Source: Lobulomyces angularis
Lineage: Eukaryota > Chytridiomycota > Chytridiomycetes > Lobulomycetales > Lobulomycetaceae
Length of the DNA: 64,000 nucleotides
Direction of reading: 5' to 3'
Assembly (NCBI GenBank): GCA_027604685.1
Contig: JADHYX010000012.1
Location: forward strand, 1-64,000
Shown here: in pieces, positions 37,884 through 50,607 of the stretch
Layout: each line of letters begins with the position of its first letter
Position numbering within the stretch: position 1 is the first letter of the stretch
Notes under the pieces: generated by a model
The model's database searches: none
Seen by the model: the letters and a program-made list of their open reading frames with translations, nothing else
What the model was told of the DNA's origin: nothing
Position numbers and translations under genes: made by a program

Positions 37884-38713
37884 ATGCAACTCATATTATC
37901 GCAATCAAACTTTCCTCCAAAATGCTTACATTTTAAAGCTGATACCACAATAAATGATATAAAAAAATTGCTTAATGTTGCTGACGGGTATGTTCTCAGA
38001 ACTTCCAACGTTATTCCTACCATTAATACTAAGTTGATTCACCTCCTTCAGGAAAATTCAAATGTATTATTTCTAACAACTTCCTTGCCAATCTTAGGAG
38101 GAAAAGGTAAATATTAACTATGAACTTTCAGTAATTACACTTTGCTGCAATGTAGGAGGTTTTGGGTCTATGCTGCGAGCTCAAGGTGGTAAAATGAATT
38201 CAAAGAAAACAACTAATTTCGACGCTTGCCGAGATCTTAGTGGAAGAAGATTAAAAACAATTAAGGACGCACAAGAGTATGTATCGCAGTTCATTTTTTT
38301 CTTTTATTTTATTTTTTCTAGATACTAACAAATTTAAATTTTTTGATTTTAGGCTAGCTAATTTTTTGGAGAAAGAACCAGAGCGAAAGCGGAAGAGGGA
38401 AGAAAAATTAAAAAAAAAGATTGAAGCAGTTCTTAATAATCAAAATGAACCGAAAAGAGTTAGAATTAATGATGAGGAATTTGAAAAGAATCATGATGAA
38501 TCATTAGAAAATCTTGATGATGTTTTGGAGAAAGGTAATTTTTTTCATTAAGTTTGCATTATTTAGTTTTTTGTAGCATTATTAAAAAAAAAAAAAATAA
38601 TTGAACAAACGAAGTTGAAAGGAAAAAGCGAGAAGGAAGAAGATAATAGTGACAAACGAAATAAAAAAATTTTAAAAATTTGGGGAGAAAGCGACATTAG
38701 TGATGATGAGTGA
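37884..38713 (+). CDS. SDE2: SDE2 telomere-silencing/splicing factor with ubiquitin-like N-terminus
   Basis: Made as a ubiquitin-fold precursor and cut after a GG pair to release a protein starting with Lys, which joins the spliceosome and genome-stability pathways. The ubiquitin-like domain (about 75 residues from the ATG at 37884) ends PILGGKGG, where the GG|KGG cleavage site is split by an intron. The invariant block [20 protein letters not shown] follows, then [18 protein letters not shown] Lys/Glu-rich coiled region and an acidic end ISDDE complete it. The intron before LANFLEKEP contains TACTAAC, a yeast-like branch point. Upstream in-frame ATGs (37716, 37848) would add hydrophobic residues to the Ubl domain and are unlikely. 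Confidence 0.9.
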
Positions 38714-39114
38714 AAATTGTAGTTTATTTATACACTTTTAATAATGAAAAGTTTTTTTTTTTTTGTTAATTTTCATTAATTTTTAATTTTCAACCTTTTT
38801 TTTTTTCAATAACAATTAATTTGACTATTTAAAATCTGATGGTTTAAAGTAGTATATTATAACAAAAAAAAATTTATCTATACAGCTAGTTTCTTCTTTC
38901 CAAAAAAAAGTATGATACATTCAAGAATTAAATTAAGGAATAAAATCACCAAAATACCACACTCATGAATATTTAACAACAATTTTCAACAGTATTTTAA
39001 AAAATTTGTATAAATCGTGAATATAATGTATTTTGGTGGATTCAATGTATCTTAACACATCTTGAATTTGAAATAATGGGAAAAAAAATTTTTTTTAAAC
39101 CATCTGGCATTTGA
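38714..39114. other. Intergenic spacer
   Basis: AT-rich, with T and A runs; promoter region of the rotatin-like gene. Nothing else seen. Confidence 0.45.
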
Positions 39115-42100
39115 ATGGAACTGGTGAAAGAAAGAATTTGTATGAAAGTCTACAAAAATTTACTTAAACTATTTATTTTTAGCAAGCCATTTAGATACGG
39201 TTCGATGGAGAGCTATAGAGTCTCTGAAATTCAAACTGAAATCAAAAAACATTACACCGAGTAATTATTTTTTTAACATTATACTTAATTATACTATTAG
39301 ATGACCTTATATTTGAAAATAATTTAATTTCTACTTTACTGGAAGAACTTGTTGCTTGCGGTGACGAAAAAAAAATTAATACACTGTTGCTCATTTTTTT
39401 GGAAATCTCTAAAGTAAATCTGCAAAAAATGTATGATTAACTTAATGATTTAGACTTCGCCTGGCTCTAAACTGTTGCTTTCTTTAAATTTTATAAATAT
39501 ACTTAATGCATTACAAGAGAAGCACATAAACTTACCTTTAATTAAGGATACCTTAAGTGTGCTTCTAGGCTCTAAAGAATTTGACATTGATACAAACTTG
39601 ACGCTTTCAGTCAGTCGATTGAAATATGGTTCAAGATATAAAGTGAGAGAAACGCCAATACAAAGAGTCGAAGTAGACAGGCGTTCTCGTTCCGTTAGCC
39701 CTTCTAAGTATAATAATATCCAGACAAGATCAATCTCTCCTTTTAAATGTAAGAATAAAGAGAAGATTATTGTAATTTTCCACAATTAGCACTTGAACAT
39801 AAACCTACTGCACCACCGTATATACCAAATCGTTTTCCAACTTTTGATCAAGTCTTTTTAAGTCCTATCGATAAGCAAATTGTCGAAAATTTTGCAAATT
39901 TTTTAGGTGAGTTTACCAAATTAAAATAAAACTAATATTTTGGTTAAAAAAGGGAAAAATGAAGTTGAACACAAGGAACTGGAGTTATTCGAGCTAATCA
40001 TAGCTGATTTTGGGCCTCAAATATTTTTACAAAAATCATCTTTGTTTCGGGTAACATTTGTTTAAGGCAGCATCTAAATCTAACTTTTTGTTCTTGTATT
40101 CAGCTGTTACTGATGGGATTGGATAGTGATAACAATTTAAGAGTTGAAGCCAACATCATATATTTAAATTTGCTCTGTTGTCAGTGGGGTACTATGTTGA
40201 GAAAATCACTGGACAACATGACATTTTATTCAAAGTTTACCTCAAACACTTATTTGAACACACTCAATGCTTCTATAAACATAGGAGACCCTCCTTTTGA
40301 ATCCAACAATTCAAGTCATGGTGAGTACTCTATATCGCTGATGTTTGCCTCAAGTGAAATTTTTGTAAAATTGCTTCCACTACTAAGAATTTCATGTTTT
40401 GTTCCGATAATATTAAAAGTACTATATGGATTAATGCCTTACCTCCACGTTCATATTGATTCAATATTGGAAGAATTTTCTCAATTTGATGGTTTCGCAA
40501 ACCATTATTTAAATATTTTATTTGAAGTCATAAACCATTATGATTTCAAAACCGAATTTTACGATGAAAGGGAAAAAGAGTTCGTCTCTTTAATGGTAAA
40601 TAGGTTTCTTGCATTTGCGATTCATTTTTCGAGCACACTTATTATTGTCACAAAAGTAAGCCAAATAAAAAAATTGATATTTAATATTGAATTATAGAAT
40701 TTTGATTCACCTTTGATGACTAATGTTATAAAACAGTGCTTTTTAACCAGAAATCCAAATTTTTTACCTTCTTTTATTATGCACTATCTTTTTAAGGTGA
40801 AAAATTCTGAAACTATTGAGATTTTATCGTTGCTATTGGGGCATAGAAATAAGTGGGTTCAGCTAAATGCATTTAAAGAATTAGAATGGCATTTTGCAGA
40901 AATAATGAATGTTCAAAATAAAGAAAGTGAAATCTGTAATAAATTTTTTCAAACTACATTGAATTTAGTTATAACGAAAGGAATACCAAATGTCAATCCA
41001 GAGATTAAAACAGTTGCAATATCAATAATTAAAGTTGTTGTTGAAAACTTCAAAAATTTCAAAAAATATAGCATTGATATACTGACTTTATTGACCTTTT
41101 TACAAATATTTTTCCAAAAAGATACTAGCGATCTATTTTATAACACGTTAAGAATCTGCGAAGAGGAAAATTTGTTTTTAACGCATTTGGAAAAATGTAA
41201 ATTTTATTTAAGAGGCTTATTTCATAAAAATGAAACGTAACATTTGCAAACCATCGTATTTGTTAATGTCTTTCCCTTGCTATGTTAGGTTACGGGAATA
41301 CTGTTGGAAGATTTTAGACAAGGTAATTCAAGAATCCAGTCATTTCCCCCTTGACAAAGGTTGGAACTGCTTTTTATTTCCATCTGAATTTCTATGCGAA
41401 AATCTTAAGGAATCTTTAAGTACCGATGAAATTGAGCACGAGGTATGACAAAAATTTGATAGCAAGTTTCTGAAGTTTTACTTAGTTGAGAAATTCCGAA
41501 ATAGAAGAGTTTTACAACTCCTTTTCAAATTCAAATTACGAGCAGAAAATCCAACTACTTTTTAGATTATCCTTATATACGAAAGGTAATGCTACTTAAA
41601 AAGATTTAATAGCTTAAAAATATATTTAGATCTATTAGCTAAAAGGAGGATTTATGAATTGGGGATATCCCAGTTAATTATAAACTTCTTTTGCTCAAAT
41701 GACTTCAACTTGGAAGAACAAAAGGAAACAGTTTTGATCATGCTCAATGTTTTTCAATCTATCGCCGAAATTAATGCTCACTTTTGTTACCAGATAAGTA
41801 ATAGTGAAGTTTTTCTGAAAAAATTGCTTTTATGTATACTTTATTTAAAAGGGATTTTCGCTTATATAATTTTTAATAGATATTTTTCATCAGGACAAAA
41901 TAGTTAGGTATTCACTAGCTAGACTTCTATTTTTAATATTGTTTGATATTCGCTACCAGTCCATTGTATTCTCCAGTAAAACGTTATTTGGTCTACAAAA
42001 TGAGAGAAACCCTGTTGTTGAGCAGTTTATTTTAGAAAATTTTCAAACGTTTGGAAAAACCACTGTAAGGGATAATGAATATTTTGAAGAACTGCACGAT

Positions 42101-45100
42101 ATTATTATGGATTCTAATTTAGTTCAAGGTAATATTTAAACTTTGATATTAATTTTTTGTAATAGAGAATTTTTCAATTTTGATGTTAATGGAATGCCCA
42201 ATATCTATTGAGACTTCATCAATTTTGGATTTATTCAATACAAGTTTGAAGAATTTAAAAATCGCTAAATCACATTTGGAATTTTCTCGAAACCTCAAAT
42301 ACCTTAAGGAGTGGACTCTTTGCAGATCAGATAAATATATCATCTCTGAGTTAGGAATTCAGGAAGTTTTTCAGAAGTATCATTTTTGCGTGAAACAATC
42401 ATAAACTATTAATCAGGTTTTTATTAAGGGAACCGGTTTCAATTGATGACTTGTCGATCCTAGAAGAAATATTAGTTTATTTGAAGGAAATCATCAATTG
42501 CAAAAATGTTTTTGATGTTTTTAAAAATTTGATTTTGGATTGCTTTCCTAAAGTTTTGTTTGAAATTATTAATCCCTCTTCAGAAAATACCATTTATTCT
42601 CTTAATTTGCAAGCGAAGTTGTCAGACACTATCATTTCATTACTACTACAAGTTTTTTCCATGCTAGAAAAGGATGAAATTTCGGATTTTGTTTTGAATA
42701 CTAACTGCTTGAAAATTCTGCGAAATTATACAGTAAAAGTATTTTCCGATAGTGAAAAAATAGATAATTACAAACCCAAAGGGTTAAATTTTATTCAGCT
42801 ACTGACAACCTTGAATTATGTTGTGAGTATCCCTACATTGGTAACCATAGTTCCTGGATCAGTTATAGCTCAGACAACTGATTTATTTGTACAATTAATA
42901 ACTGTTTTTCAACGAAAATTTAGTGGATTTAGCAATGGCGATGGATTTAGGTATTTTTCAATGGTTCCAATCTAACATTTTGTATTAAGTTTACAAGATA
43001 GGACTGCATATAAATGGGCATGTCTTAATTTAAGAAATATAAGCCGCACAAGTGTTTGTTTTTCCGACACTTATAAGCCCTGGCTATGGGGTGACCATTG
43101 GTTAAACGAGAACAGTTTAGAGTGGTTGATAGTAATGCTAAATGATGATGAGAATAAAATTCAAAAAATTGCTTTGGGAATTCTAGGAAATTTAATTTTA
43201 ATAAAAGGAAGCTACACTTTTGTGTTAGATAAAATTCCGCAATTTTTGGATGTAATACATTATTATCCAAATAAAATTGAACTTTTTTTATTATAGATGG
43301 CTTTTTCACATGCGTTAAATTTTGAGTGTGGATTTGCAGTCAGACAAGAAAGTTTAGCAATAATAAACAATTTTGTAATTACTTACTGCAATGATCATGG
43401 CTTAAAAGCTGATGAAGTTAATTTTAATAAAAGTAACGTGGTTGATATGAATTCTAATTCGGAAAACATTAAGAGGTTGTTTTTAGTTTTCGAAAATTCA
43501 GGATTTTTTGACCATATGGAATCACTATTAACAAAGGACTCCCTAATTTTATCCTACAAATGTATTTTGACTGAACTTTTTTTAAACCTTGCAATAATAT
43601 CACCAAATACTATACGAAAGAAATTTCTCCACGGAAACAATTTTAAGCTATTTTTAAATTTGTATTTTAATTGGAATGAAATTGAACTTAACTGTAACAC
43701 CAAAGGGGAAAAGAATTTGGAGAAAGATATGAAATTTTTAAATATTCAAAACTTTTTTAAATTCTTTGATGAGCAAGACCTAAACACAATATTTAATATG
43801 CATATTCCCCAAAGTTTAATGAATTTTAAAGCAAAACAAAACTTTGTACTAGATTCGCATTTAAATTTTGAATTTAAACTGAAATTTTTAAAAATTGTAT
43901 GGTTTTTAATAAAAGGCGATGGGTTGGATGCCATTGAAGTAAAAAATTTTCTGTTACTAGAAACTGAATTTTTTAATTTGATCCTAAAAATCTGCACAGC
44001 AAAAATTGATGCTGATGGCCCTTCTTCACTACGAATTCACTATGATTTAGATTTAATTGGGTTGGGTTTTGTAATATTTGGCAATTTATTAAACTTAACA
44101 ATTGAGAATTCAAAAGAGTCATACAACTTAGAGAAGCACTTAAAAAAAAGCGTGTCTTTTCAAATTTTAACAAATTTGTCATTCTTAATATTTTATCGTG
44201 GAGAAGAAATGGTATACCTCAACAGTAGTTGTCAGTTGTTGGGAAAATTATTGTCTTACCATTTTGGAGAGGTTTATGACCTGGAAATTGATAAAATTTT
44301 CCTTGAGGAAGAAGGGATAAAACTTGGCAGAAAGTTAGTGGTGGAATTAATAGATATCTTATTAAACGAAGATAACTTAGAGGATAACTTGACCATGGAA
44401 TCCATTAGAATCTCGTTGCAATGTTTTTTTGGAAAATGTGGATTCGCAAAGGAAGAAGCGATTCAGAGTAAGTATCATACTAGTTTTTATTTTTGAAACT
44501 TACTGCATTATTTGAAGTTAACTTGCCAGGAAAATTTATTAGTAGAATAAATAATAAATGGACATTGCATAGCGTTGTAAGAACCATCTAGTTAAATTCC
44601 ATCTTTTGCATTAAATCTTTATCATATAGAAATTAAACGAGGTTATCCAAAATGAACTATTTGTTATAACTACTTTGCTTAGACATTTGATGGCAGGATC
44701 AGCTGAAGGAAAAGTATATAAATGTTATAAAGTCACCATAAATCTTTTTGTTTAGCTTCTATGCAAAGAAAATAGAGTTCATGAATTGATTTTCGACTTA
44801 TTGTCTAACAAAGAACTGGCGTTACCACTAATGTTAGAAACACTAGCTTGTCTAAATAATTTTTTGGCAAATTGTAATGAAAATAAAAAAGCAGTTTTAA
44901 GATATCAGAGGAAATCAACTAACAATATGCAATGTGGAAAATCTGAAAAATCACTAGACTACTTAGAAGTTTTATTACGTTGTTTAAAAAACAATGAAGC
45001 AGAGGGAATCTTTGCTGGTTTTGTTGACGTATTAAAATTACTATCATTACATGGAGAATCTAAAAACAAAATATTAAAGGTAAAACCAATAATTTGAATT

Positions 45101-45876
45101 AAATTAACTTTTTTTTAACAATTTATAGTCCAATTTCTGCTTGGAAATTAAAGATATTTTTAGAAAGGTAGTAAAAAATAAGGAATGGGTTAAAGTTGGC
45201 CAAATTCTCAAATATTACTCCAATATTGCTTCATTGAGGGAGGGACAGCTGATTTTGCTAAAAATGGACGGTAGAACACTACAAATTTTCATTTCCAATT
45301 TTTTTTTTTTAGGATTTTTAACTGAAGTCATTAAATTATTAGATTGTAAAAGTACTTCTATTAGAGTAGATAGTTTAAGGCTCTTGCGATTACTCAGTTA
45401 CTTGAGAGAAAGTAAAAGTTACTTTTTAAGTGAAGGTTAGATTATTTTTTGACTATCGGAAAAATTCTAATGATTTTAAACCAATTTTTAAAGTGATGAT
45501 ACTCATACCAGTGTTGAACACTTTATTGAACTCAAAGTCGTTGAAAATTTACTCGTTATCCACTTCTCTAATTTGGTGCTTGCTTTATGATAGCGAAAAA
45601 TCAAGATTCTTGTTAAAAAAATACAATATAATGGAGATATTAAACAATTTTGTAAACCAGCTAGAAAAAGATTTTGGAGTAAAACTCAAATTTGAAGGAA
45701 TTATTAACATAAGTAATATAGAAAACTTTCAAGATAGCAGCAGCAAGGAAAATACCAATATAATTACCATACCAAAACAAAATGAAACTTCCGTTAAAGC
45801 ATTTAATGCATCAGATTATGAGTGTTTATGTGAAACTGCCAAAAATTTAAAAGTTATTAAACAGTTATTGCAATAA
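39115..45876 (+). CDS. Rotatin-like armadillo-repeat centriole/basal-body protein
   Basis: Very long helical-repeat protein (about 2,000 residues after splicing) in more than fifteen exons. Start at 39115: MELVKERI joined over an intron to SSHLDTVRWRAIESLKFKL, followed by DLIFENNLISTLLEEL, which aligns by eye to the rotatin N-terminal domain (RERALKSI...CYADLIQER). IFLQKSSLFRLLLMGL matches rotatin IFLQRPKIVQSLL. The middle is made of Leu/Ile-rich helical repeats (e.g. WLIVMLNDDENKIQKIALGILGNLI). The C-terminus LILLKMDGRTLQI, LIWCLLYDSEKSRFLL and YECLCETAKNLKVIKQLLQ mirrors the rotatin end. Rotatin acts in centriole elongation and cilia; its presence suggests a flagellated stage. Several exon edges in 41.4-42.5 kb and 44.5-45.2 kb are approximate. 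Confidence 0.75.
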
Positions 45877-46231
45877 TCATTTTAGTACTTCAAGTAGTCA
45901 GTTAATTTTTTTCAAAAAAAGTTTTAATATTGCTAACTGGATGCATTAGTTTTATGTATTTAAAAATTTTTGTAATAATGCAGTTTTTAATTCTGAAAAT
46001 AGACTTGGATTAGAAAATTTGGTGAATCTTAAATTTCAAGTTCCTATCAATTAGAATATTTAAAAGTCCTTGTTAATGTTTCAATGTTAAGCATAATCAT
46101 TGGCAAATTTTCATTTCTTTTCAGGGTTTTGAAAATATAAACTTAACTTTTAAACTAATATAAAAATAAAGATTTTTAAATTAACTTTTCGATCAAATTT
46201 TATTAAGCATTATTCAAATACAGTTAAAAAC
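45877..46231. other. Intergenic spacer
   Basis: AT-rich spacer between two plus-strand genes; no feature seen. Confidence 0.5.
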
Positions 46232-49071
46232 ATGAATAGAAAACAACCGAAATGGTTAAAGCCTGAAAAAAGCGTTAATGAACCAGTATTAAAAATTTAT
46301 AATTCTTTAACAAAGCAAAAAGTATGGTTGTATCACTCTTTTTATGATTTAATAGTTCTAGGAAGTATTTCAACCATCAAATCAGCGTCAGGTTACTTGG
46401 TATACTTGTGGACCAACTGTCTATGCTCCTTCGCACATCGGTTTTTCAACATTGGAATCTCACACTTTTTAACTTTCTTTATTAGGACATGCCAGAGCTT
46501 ATTTAACTTCGGATATTATAAGGAAGATTTTAGAAGATTATTTTAACTATAACGTATTATTCGTAATGAATGTTACTGATATTGATGACAAAATCATCAT
46601 TGCTGCAAGACAAAAACTATTATTCGAGGAGTTTAAAAATTCAAAATGTGCTTTGGACTTAAGTTTAATACAAGAAATTGAAAGCGCTTTTGATTCTTTT
46701 GTTGAATCCAAATTTATAAAATTTTATGATAAAGTTCAAACTAATTGGGAAACTTTTGTCAATGAGTTTTCTCCAGGGTCATCTAAAGCTCCTACTCCTG
46801 AATCTGAACCAAAATACAAAATGTTTTTTAATTCAGCTGTAGTTTTTAACCTCTTTTTAAAATTCTTTAAAATTAATATATATTTTGTATAGCTTAAGGG
46901 AAAAATGGCTATTGATAAAGCTAAAATTAATATTAAAAATGGAAATACTACTATAGAGTATGCTCACACGTTATGCGATGACAATCAAGATCAACTCTCT
47001 GTCTTTTTGGATAAATTGGTAATTTACAATATTTTCGTACTGTTCACAATTTTTAGAAAGGTCACACCGTTACAGATCAAAAACCTTTTCGGGATTTTGC
47101 CAGATTTTATGAAGAAGATTACTTTGATGACATGAATAGATTAGGAATTAGAAAACCCGACATTATTACGCGAGTCACTGAATATGTTCCTGAAATAGCA
47201 GAATTTGTTGCTAAAATTATAGAAAATAAATTTGCTTATGAAGTTGATGGTTCTGTTTACTTTGATACAGCAAATTTTGATAGTCATCCTGACCATTTTT
47301 ACGCCAAACTGGAACCTTGGTCCGCAGGTGACTTAAAGCTGCTTGCAGAAGGAGAGGGTATTCTTCGTTTCTACTATTTAAAGTCCTATGGTATTTTTTT
47401 TATTATGAAGGTGACTTAACAACCACTGATGGAAAAAGAAACAAATCGGATTTTGCCCTTTGGAAAAAGTCAAAACTTGGAGAACCAGGTACAATAGAAG
47501 TTTAAATTTAATCTTAATTTTAAAATATACAATAGCATGGCCTTCACCATGGGGATTGGGAAGACCTGGATGGCATATTGAATGTTCAGTAATGGCGAGC
47601 CATGTTTTGGGGTCTAATTTTGATATCCATAGCGGAGGAATCGATCTCGCATTTCCCCATCACGATAATGAAATTGCTCAAAGTGAGGTAAACTTTGATC
47701 TTTTTCCATAAAAAAATTTGCAATAAGGCTGCGCACAATTGTGGACAATGGGTAAATTATTTTATCCATACTGGCCATCTTCATGTGGAAGGTCAAAAGA
47801 TGTCAAAAAGTTTAAAAAATTTTATATCAATAAAAGAAGCAGTTAAAATATATAACATTGTTCACATTAGAATATTATTCCTTTTGCATTCTTGGGGAAG
47901 TACATTACACTTTGATGAGGCGCACTTAAAGGAAGCTAGAGAATTTGAGGGGAAGTTGAATGTAAGTTGGGTTATTCAATCTGTTTTATTTCCCTTTAAT
48001 AGAACTTTTTTGCTTACGTAAATGCTGAGATACTCAAAGCATCTCAGCCGCACATCATTGAATTTACGGGAGATCACGATTTCGGACCCGCGGAAAGGGG
48101 GCTGCTTGATTAGTAATTCAATCTTGTTACTTTTTCTAATTATTTTAGTATTCAACTTAAACAAGCAGGAGTCCATGCTGCCCTCTGTGATTCATTTAAT
48201 ACACCACTTGCAATGTCTGAATTAAAAGAACTTGTTTCAGTGAGCAATCAATATTTGACAGAGAAAGTTAAACTCAAGGGAATTGTAAATGTGAGTTTAA
48301 TAACAAAGGCTGCTAGTTATGTGATGAAAATGATGAAAATTTTTGGTGTTGTCAAAACCGATGTGCAATTTGGTTTAAGTCTAAACGAAAACACCAAAAC
48401 CGCATCTAATGCCAACGAATCTGCAACACCATTTATTAAAATTTTAGCGGATTTTAGAGATGATGTAAGAGAACTATCACAGAAAAAGGCAGACCATAAG
48501 CATTACCTGGCTTTAAGTGATAAAGTTAGAGATATCGATTTAGTAGATTTGGGCGTAGTCTTAGATGATAGAGGAGGTATTACCTTTAAAAAATTAAGTT
48601 ATTAGAAAATAATTTTATGGTGTATTTTTAGATGGAAAAGCATTAATAAAATTTGTTGATAGAGAAACACTTTTAAGACAAAAAGAAGAAAAGGCAAAGG
48701 TATTTATTAATTAGAATTAGAAGTGTCTTTGTTAAAATTTTGTAGACAGAGTTGCTAAAGCAACAGGAAAAAGAAAAGAGGTTAATGGAACAAAATAAAA
48801 AAAAGATGGAAAGATTAGAGAAAGGAAAAGTTCCTCCTGAATTATTATTTAAAGATGCAGAAGGATTAAAGCTTTATTCAGCTTGGGATGAAAAAGTAAC
48901 TATTTTTTGAAATTATTTATTTTAAATTATTTTTTTTAGGGCATTCCAGCAAGTGATAAAGAAGGATTAGATTTAGCCAAAAGTAAAAAGAAAAAGTTAA
49001 TACGCGAATATGAAGCGCAGACCAAACTGCATAAAGAATATTTGGAATTTGTAGAAAATGAAAATAAGTAA
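46232..49071 (+). CDS. Cysteinyl-tRNA synthetase (cytosolic type)
   Basis: Class I synthetase that charges tRNA-Cys. Many short exons. After splicing: [28 protein letters not shown] holds the zinc Cys (CGPT) and the HIGH-type signature (SHIGHARAY), split by an intron after SHI. Then [16 protein letters not shown]; the eukaryote-specific insertion; [12 protein letters not shown] with the second zinc Cys; [46 protein letters not shown], holding the KMSKS loop; and [11 protein letters not shown]. The C-terminus is the eukaryotic extension with a Lys/Glu-rich helix ([15 protein letters not shown]) and [15 protein letters not shown]. All signature residues are present. No mitochondrial presequence is evident, so I call it cytosolic; an alternative start could still give dual targeting. 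Confidence 0.93.
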
Positions 49072-49350
49072 AATTTTGTTATTTTTTAAATTGAGAATAT
49101 TTTAATCATCTTCACCAATTTTAAATGCTGTGAAAATATTTTTTCTGAATATTAATAGATTTTTGAGTTTTTTTTTGCTAAATAAAAGAAAAAAAATTTC
49201 TTTTTTTCTTAAATAACTTAGTAATTATAGGGAGAAAATGACAATTTTTTTCTGACATGAAGACACAGAACAAAAAGTAATAAAACTTATTTAATTGGTA
49301 ATTAAATTATTTTCTTTTAAGTTAAAAGTATATGTTTACATAAACAGGTA
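49072..49350. other. Convergent intergenic spacer
   Basis: Short AT-rich spacer between convergent genes; nothing seen. Confidence 0.5.
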
Positions 49351-50286
49351 TTAATTTATTTCTTGACTCTTTCTTCTAGGAAACGAAAAGTGGCCATTTT
49401 TATTACTTTCATCGTTTAAATATTTCAGACTGCTATTTGCAGGGTGTATAACTTTTTCTTTATATAAAATTTCACTGCAACTTTTTTCTTTATCATAAAT
49501 CGAATTAACTTGACAATTTTCATTTTTTTGAGTATGTACATTTTGAATAATGATATTGTTACCATTTTGGTTGTTAATGTTAATATTATTACTATTATTT
49601 ACGGAAGTATTACTGTTTGAAGAAAACAAATTCTTAAAATTTTCATGAGATACTTTGATTAAACTTTTAAGGCTCTTTTTACTGTCAGCTTTAAAATCTC
49701 TTAAACTTTTTAAATTTTCTTCATTCTCATTTTCAACATTTTCTTCAGTATCGAAATTTGGAGCTTCCTCATCATAATCCTCAAACTCTTGTGAATTTAT
49801 GATTTTTTCACCCAAATCTCCACTACTTCCATCAATGTCAATTTCTTTTAAGCCATCTGTATCGTATCCTTCTTTCTGCTGCGAAGGCGGTAGTATAGAA
49901 TCTTCGGTAAGCCTTCTTGTTTTATCTTTCTTCTCTCTTTTTGAATTTCTTGGAGGTACCTTTAGGAATCCCTCTTCTGGGTCATCCTGATGAAAACTGT
50001 CAATTAAACTTGAAGTTGAAGGTAAAGTGATTTTAATTGTTGGTAAGTTATAAAATTTTCTTCTTGCGTAGTTTCTATAAAATACACAAAAACATCCACA
50101 ACCAATTATGCATAACACTCCTAGCAAGAATAAGAATACACATATATATCATATTTACTAACCTACAATAATTCCAATTACTATGTATAATTGAGATTGC
50201 TGTATATTCTGTGAATTAAAATTTGTCTCAGATGCAGATGGTATGGTTGTATTTGTAGTTACACGAACTAATTCCCCATCAACCAT
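49351..50286 (-). CDS. Single-span membrane protein with Asn-rich cytoplasmic tail, unknown
   Basis: Two exons on the minus strand, 297 residues. The start at 50286 is followed by about 35 polar, Thr/Ser/Asn-rich residues without a signal peptide. One membrane span follows (LYIVIGIIVGVLCIIGCGC), interrupted by the intron after IIV. Next is a basic stop-transfer stretch (YRNYARRKF). The long tail has Ser/Lys, acidic and Asn-run segments. The layout (short Ser/Thr outside, one span, long inside) resembles fungal cell-surface sensors such as Mid2, but there is no sequence signature, so this is only a layout comparison. It lies next to a decayed transposon, with no functional link seen. Confidence 0.6.
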
Positions 50287-50607
50287 TTTCTTCTATTATC
50301 AATGATATTAAGAATAAAAAAAATTTTTTAACAATATATTTGTTTCTTTTTATTTTTTTTTTTTTTATTTAAATATAAATTAATGTTTGTAATCGTTTCT
50401 TAGTGTAAAGAAAAAATTTTTTATTTGATTGGCTAATTCCATATTTTGTTTTGGAAAAGAAAATAGTAGAACCATTCCTAGTGCTTGGGCATTATCTTTT
50501 TGAACATTTACATTCAAAAAAACAACACAGCAGACACTAACATATATTTAAATATAACTGAAAACTATGTTGAAAAAAATCTACATTATTTACAAAGATA
50601 TTTTGGT
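50287..50607. other. Intergenic spacer
   Basis: Promoter side of the membrane-protein gene and the 3' flank of the transposon remnant. I looked for terminal repeats of the remnant here and saw none by eye. Confidence 0.4.
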
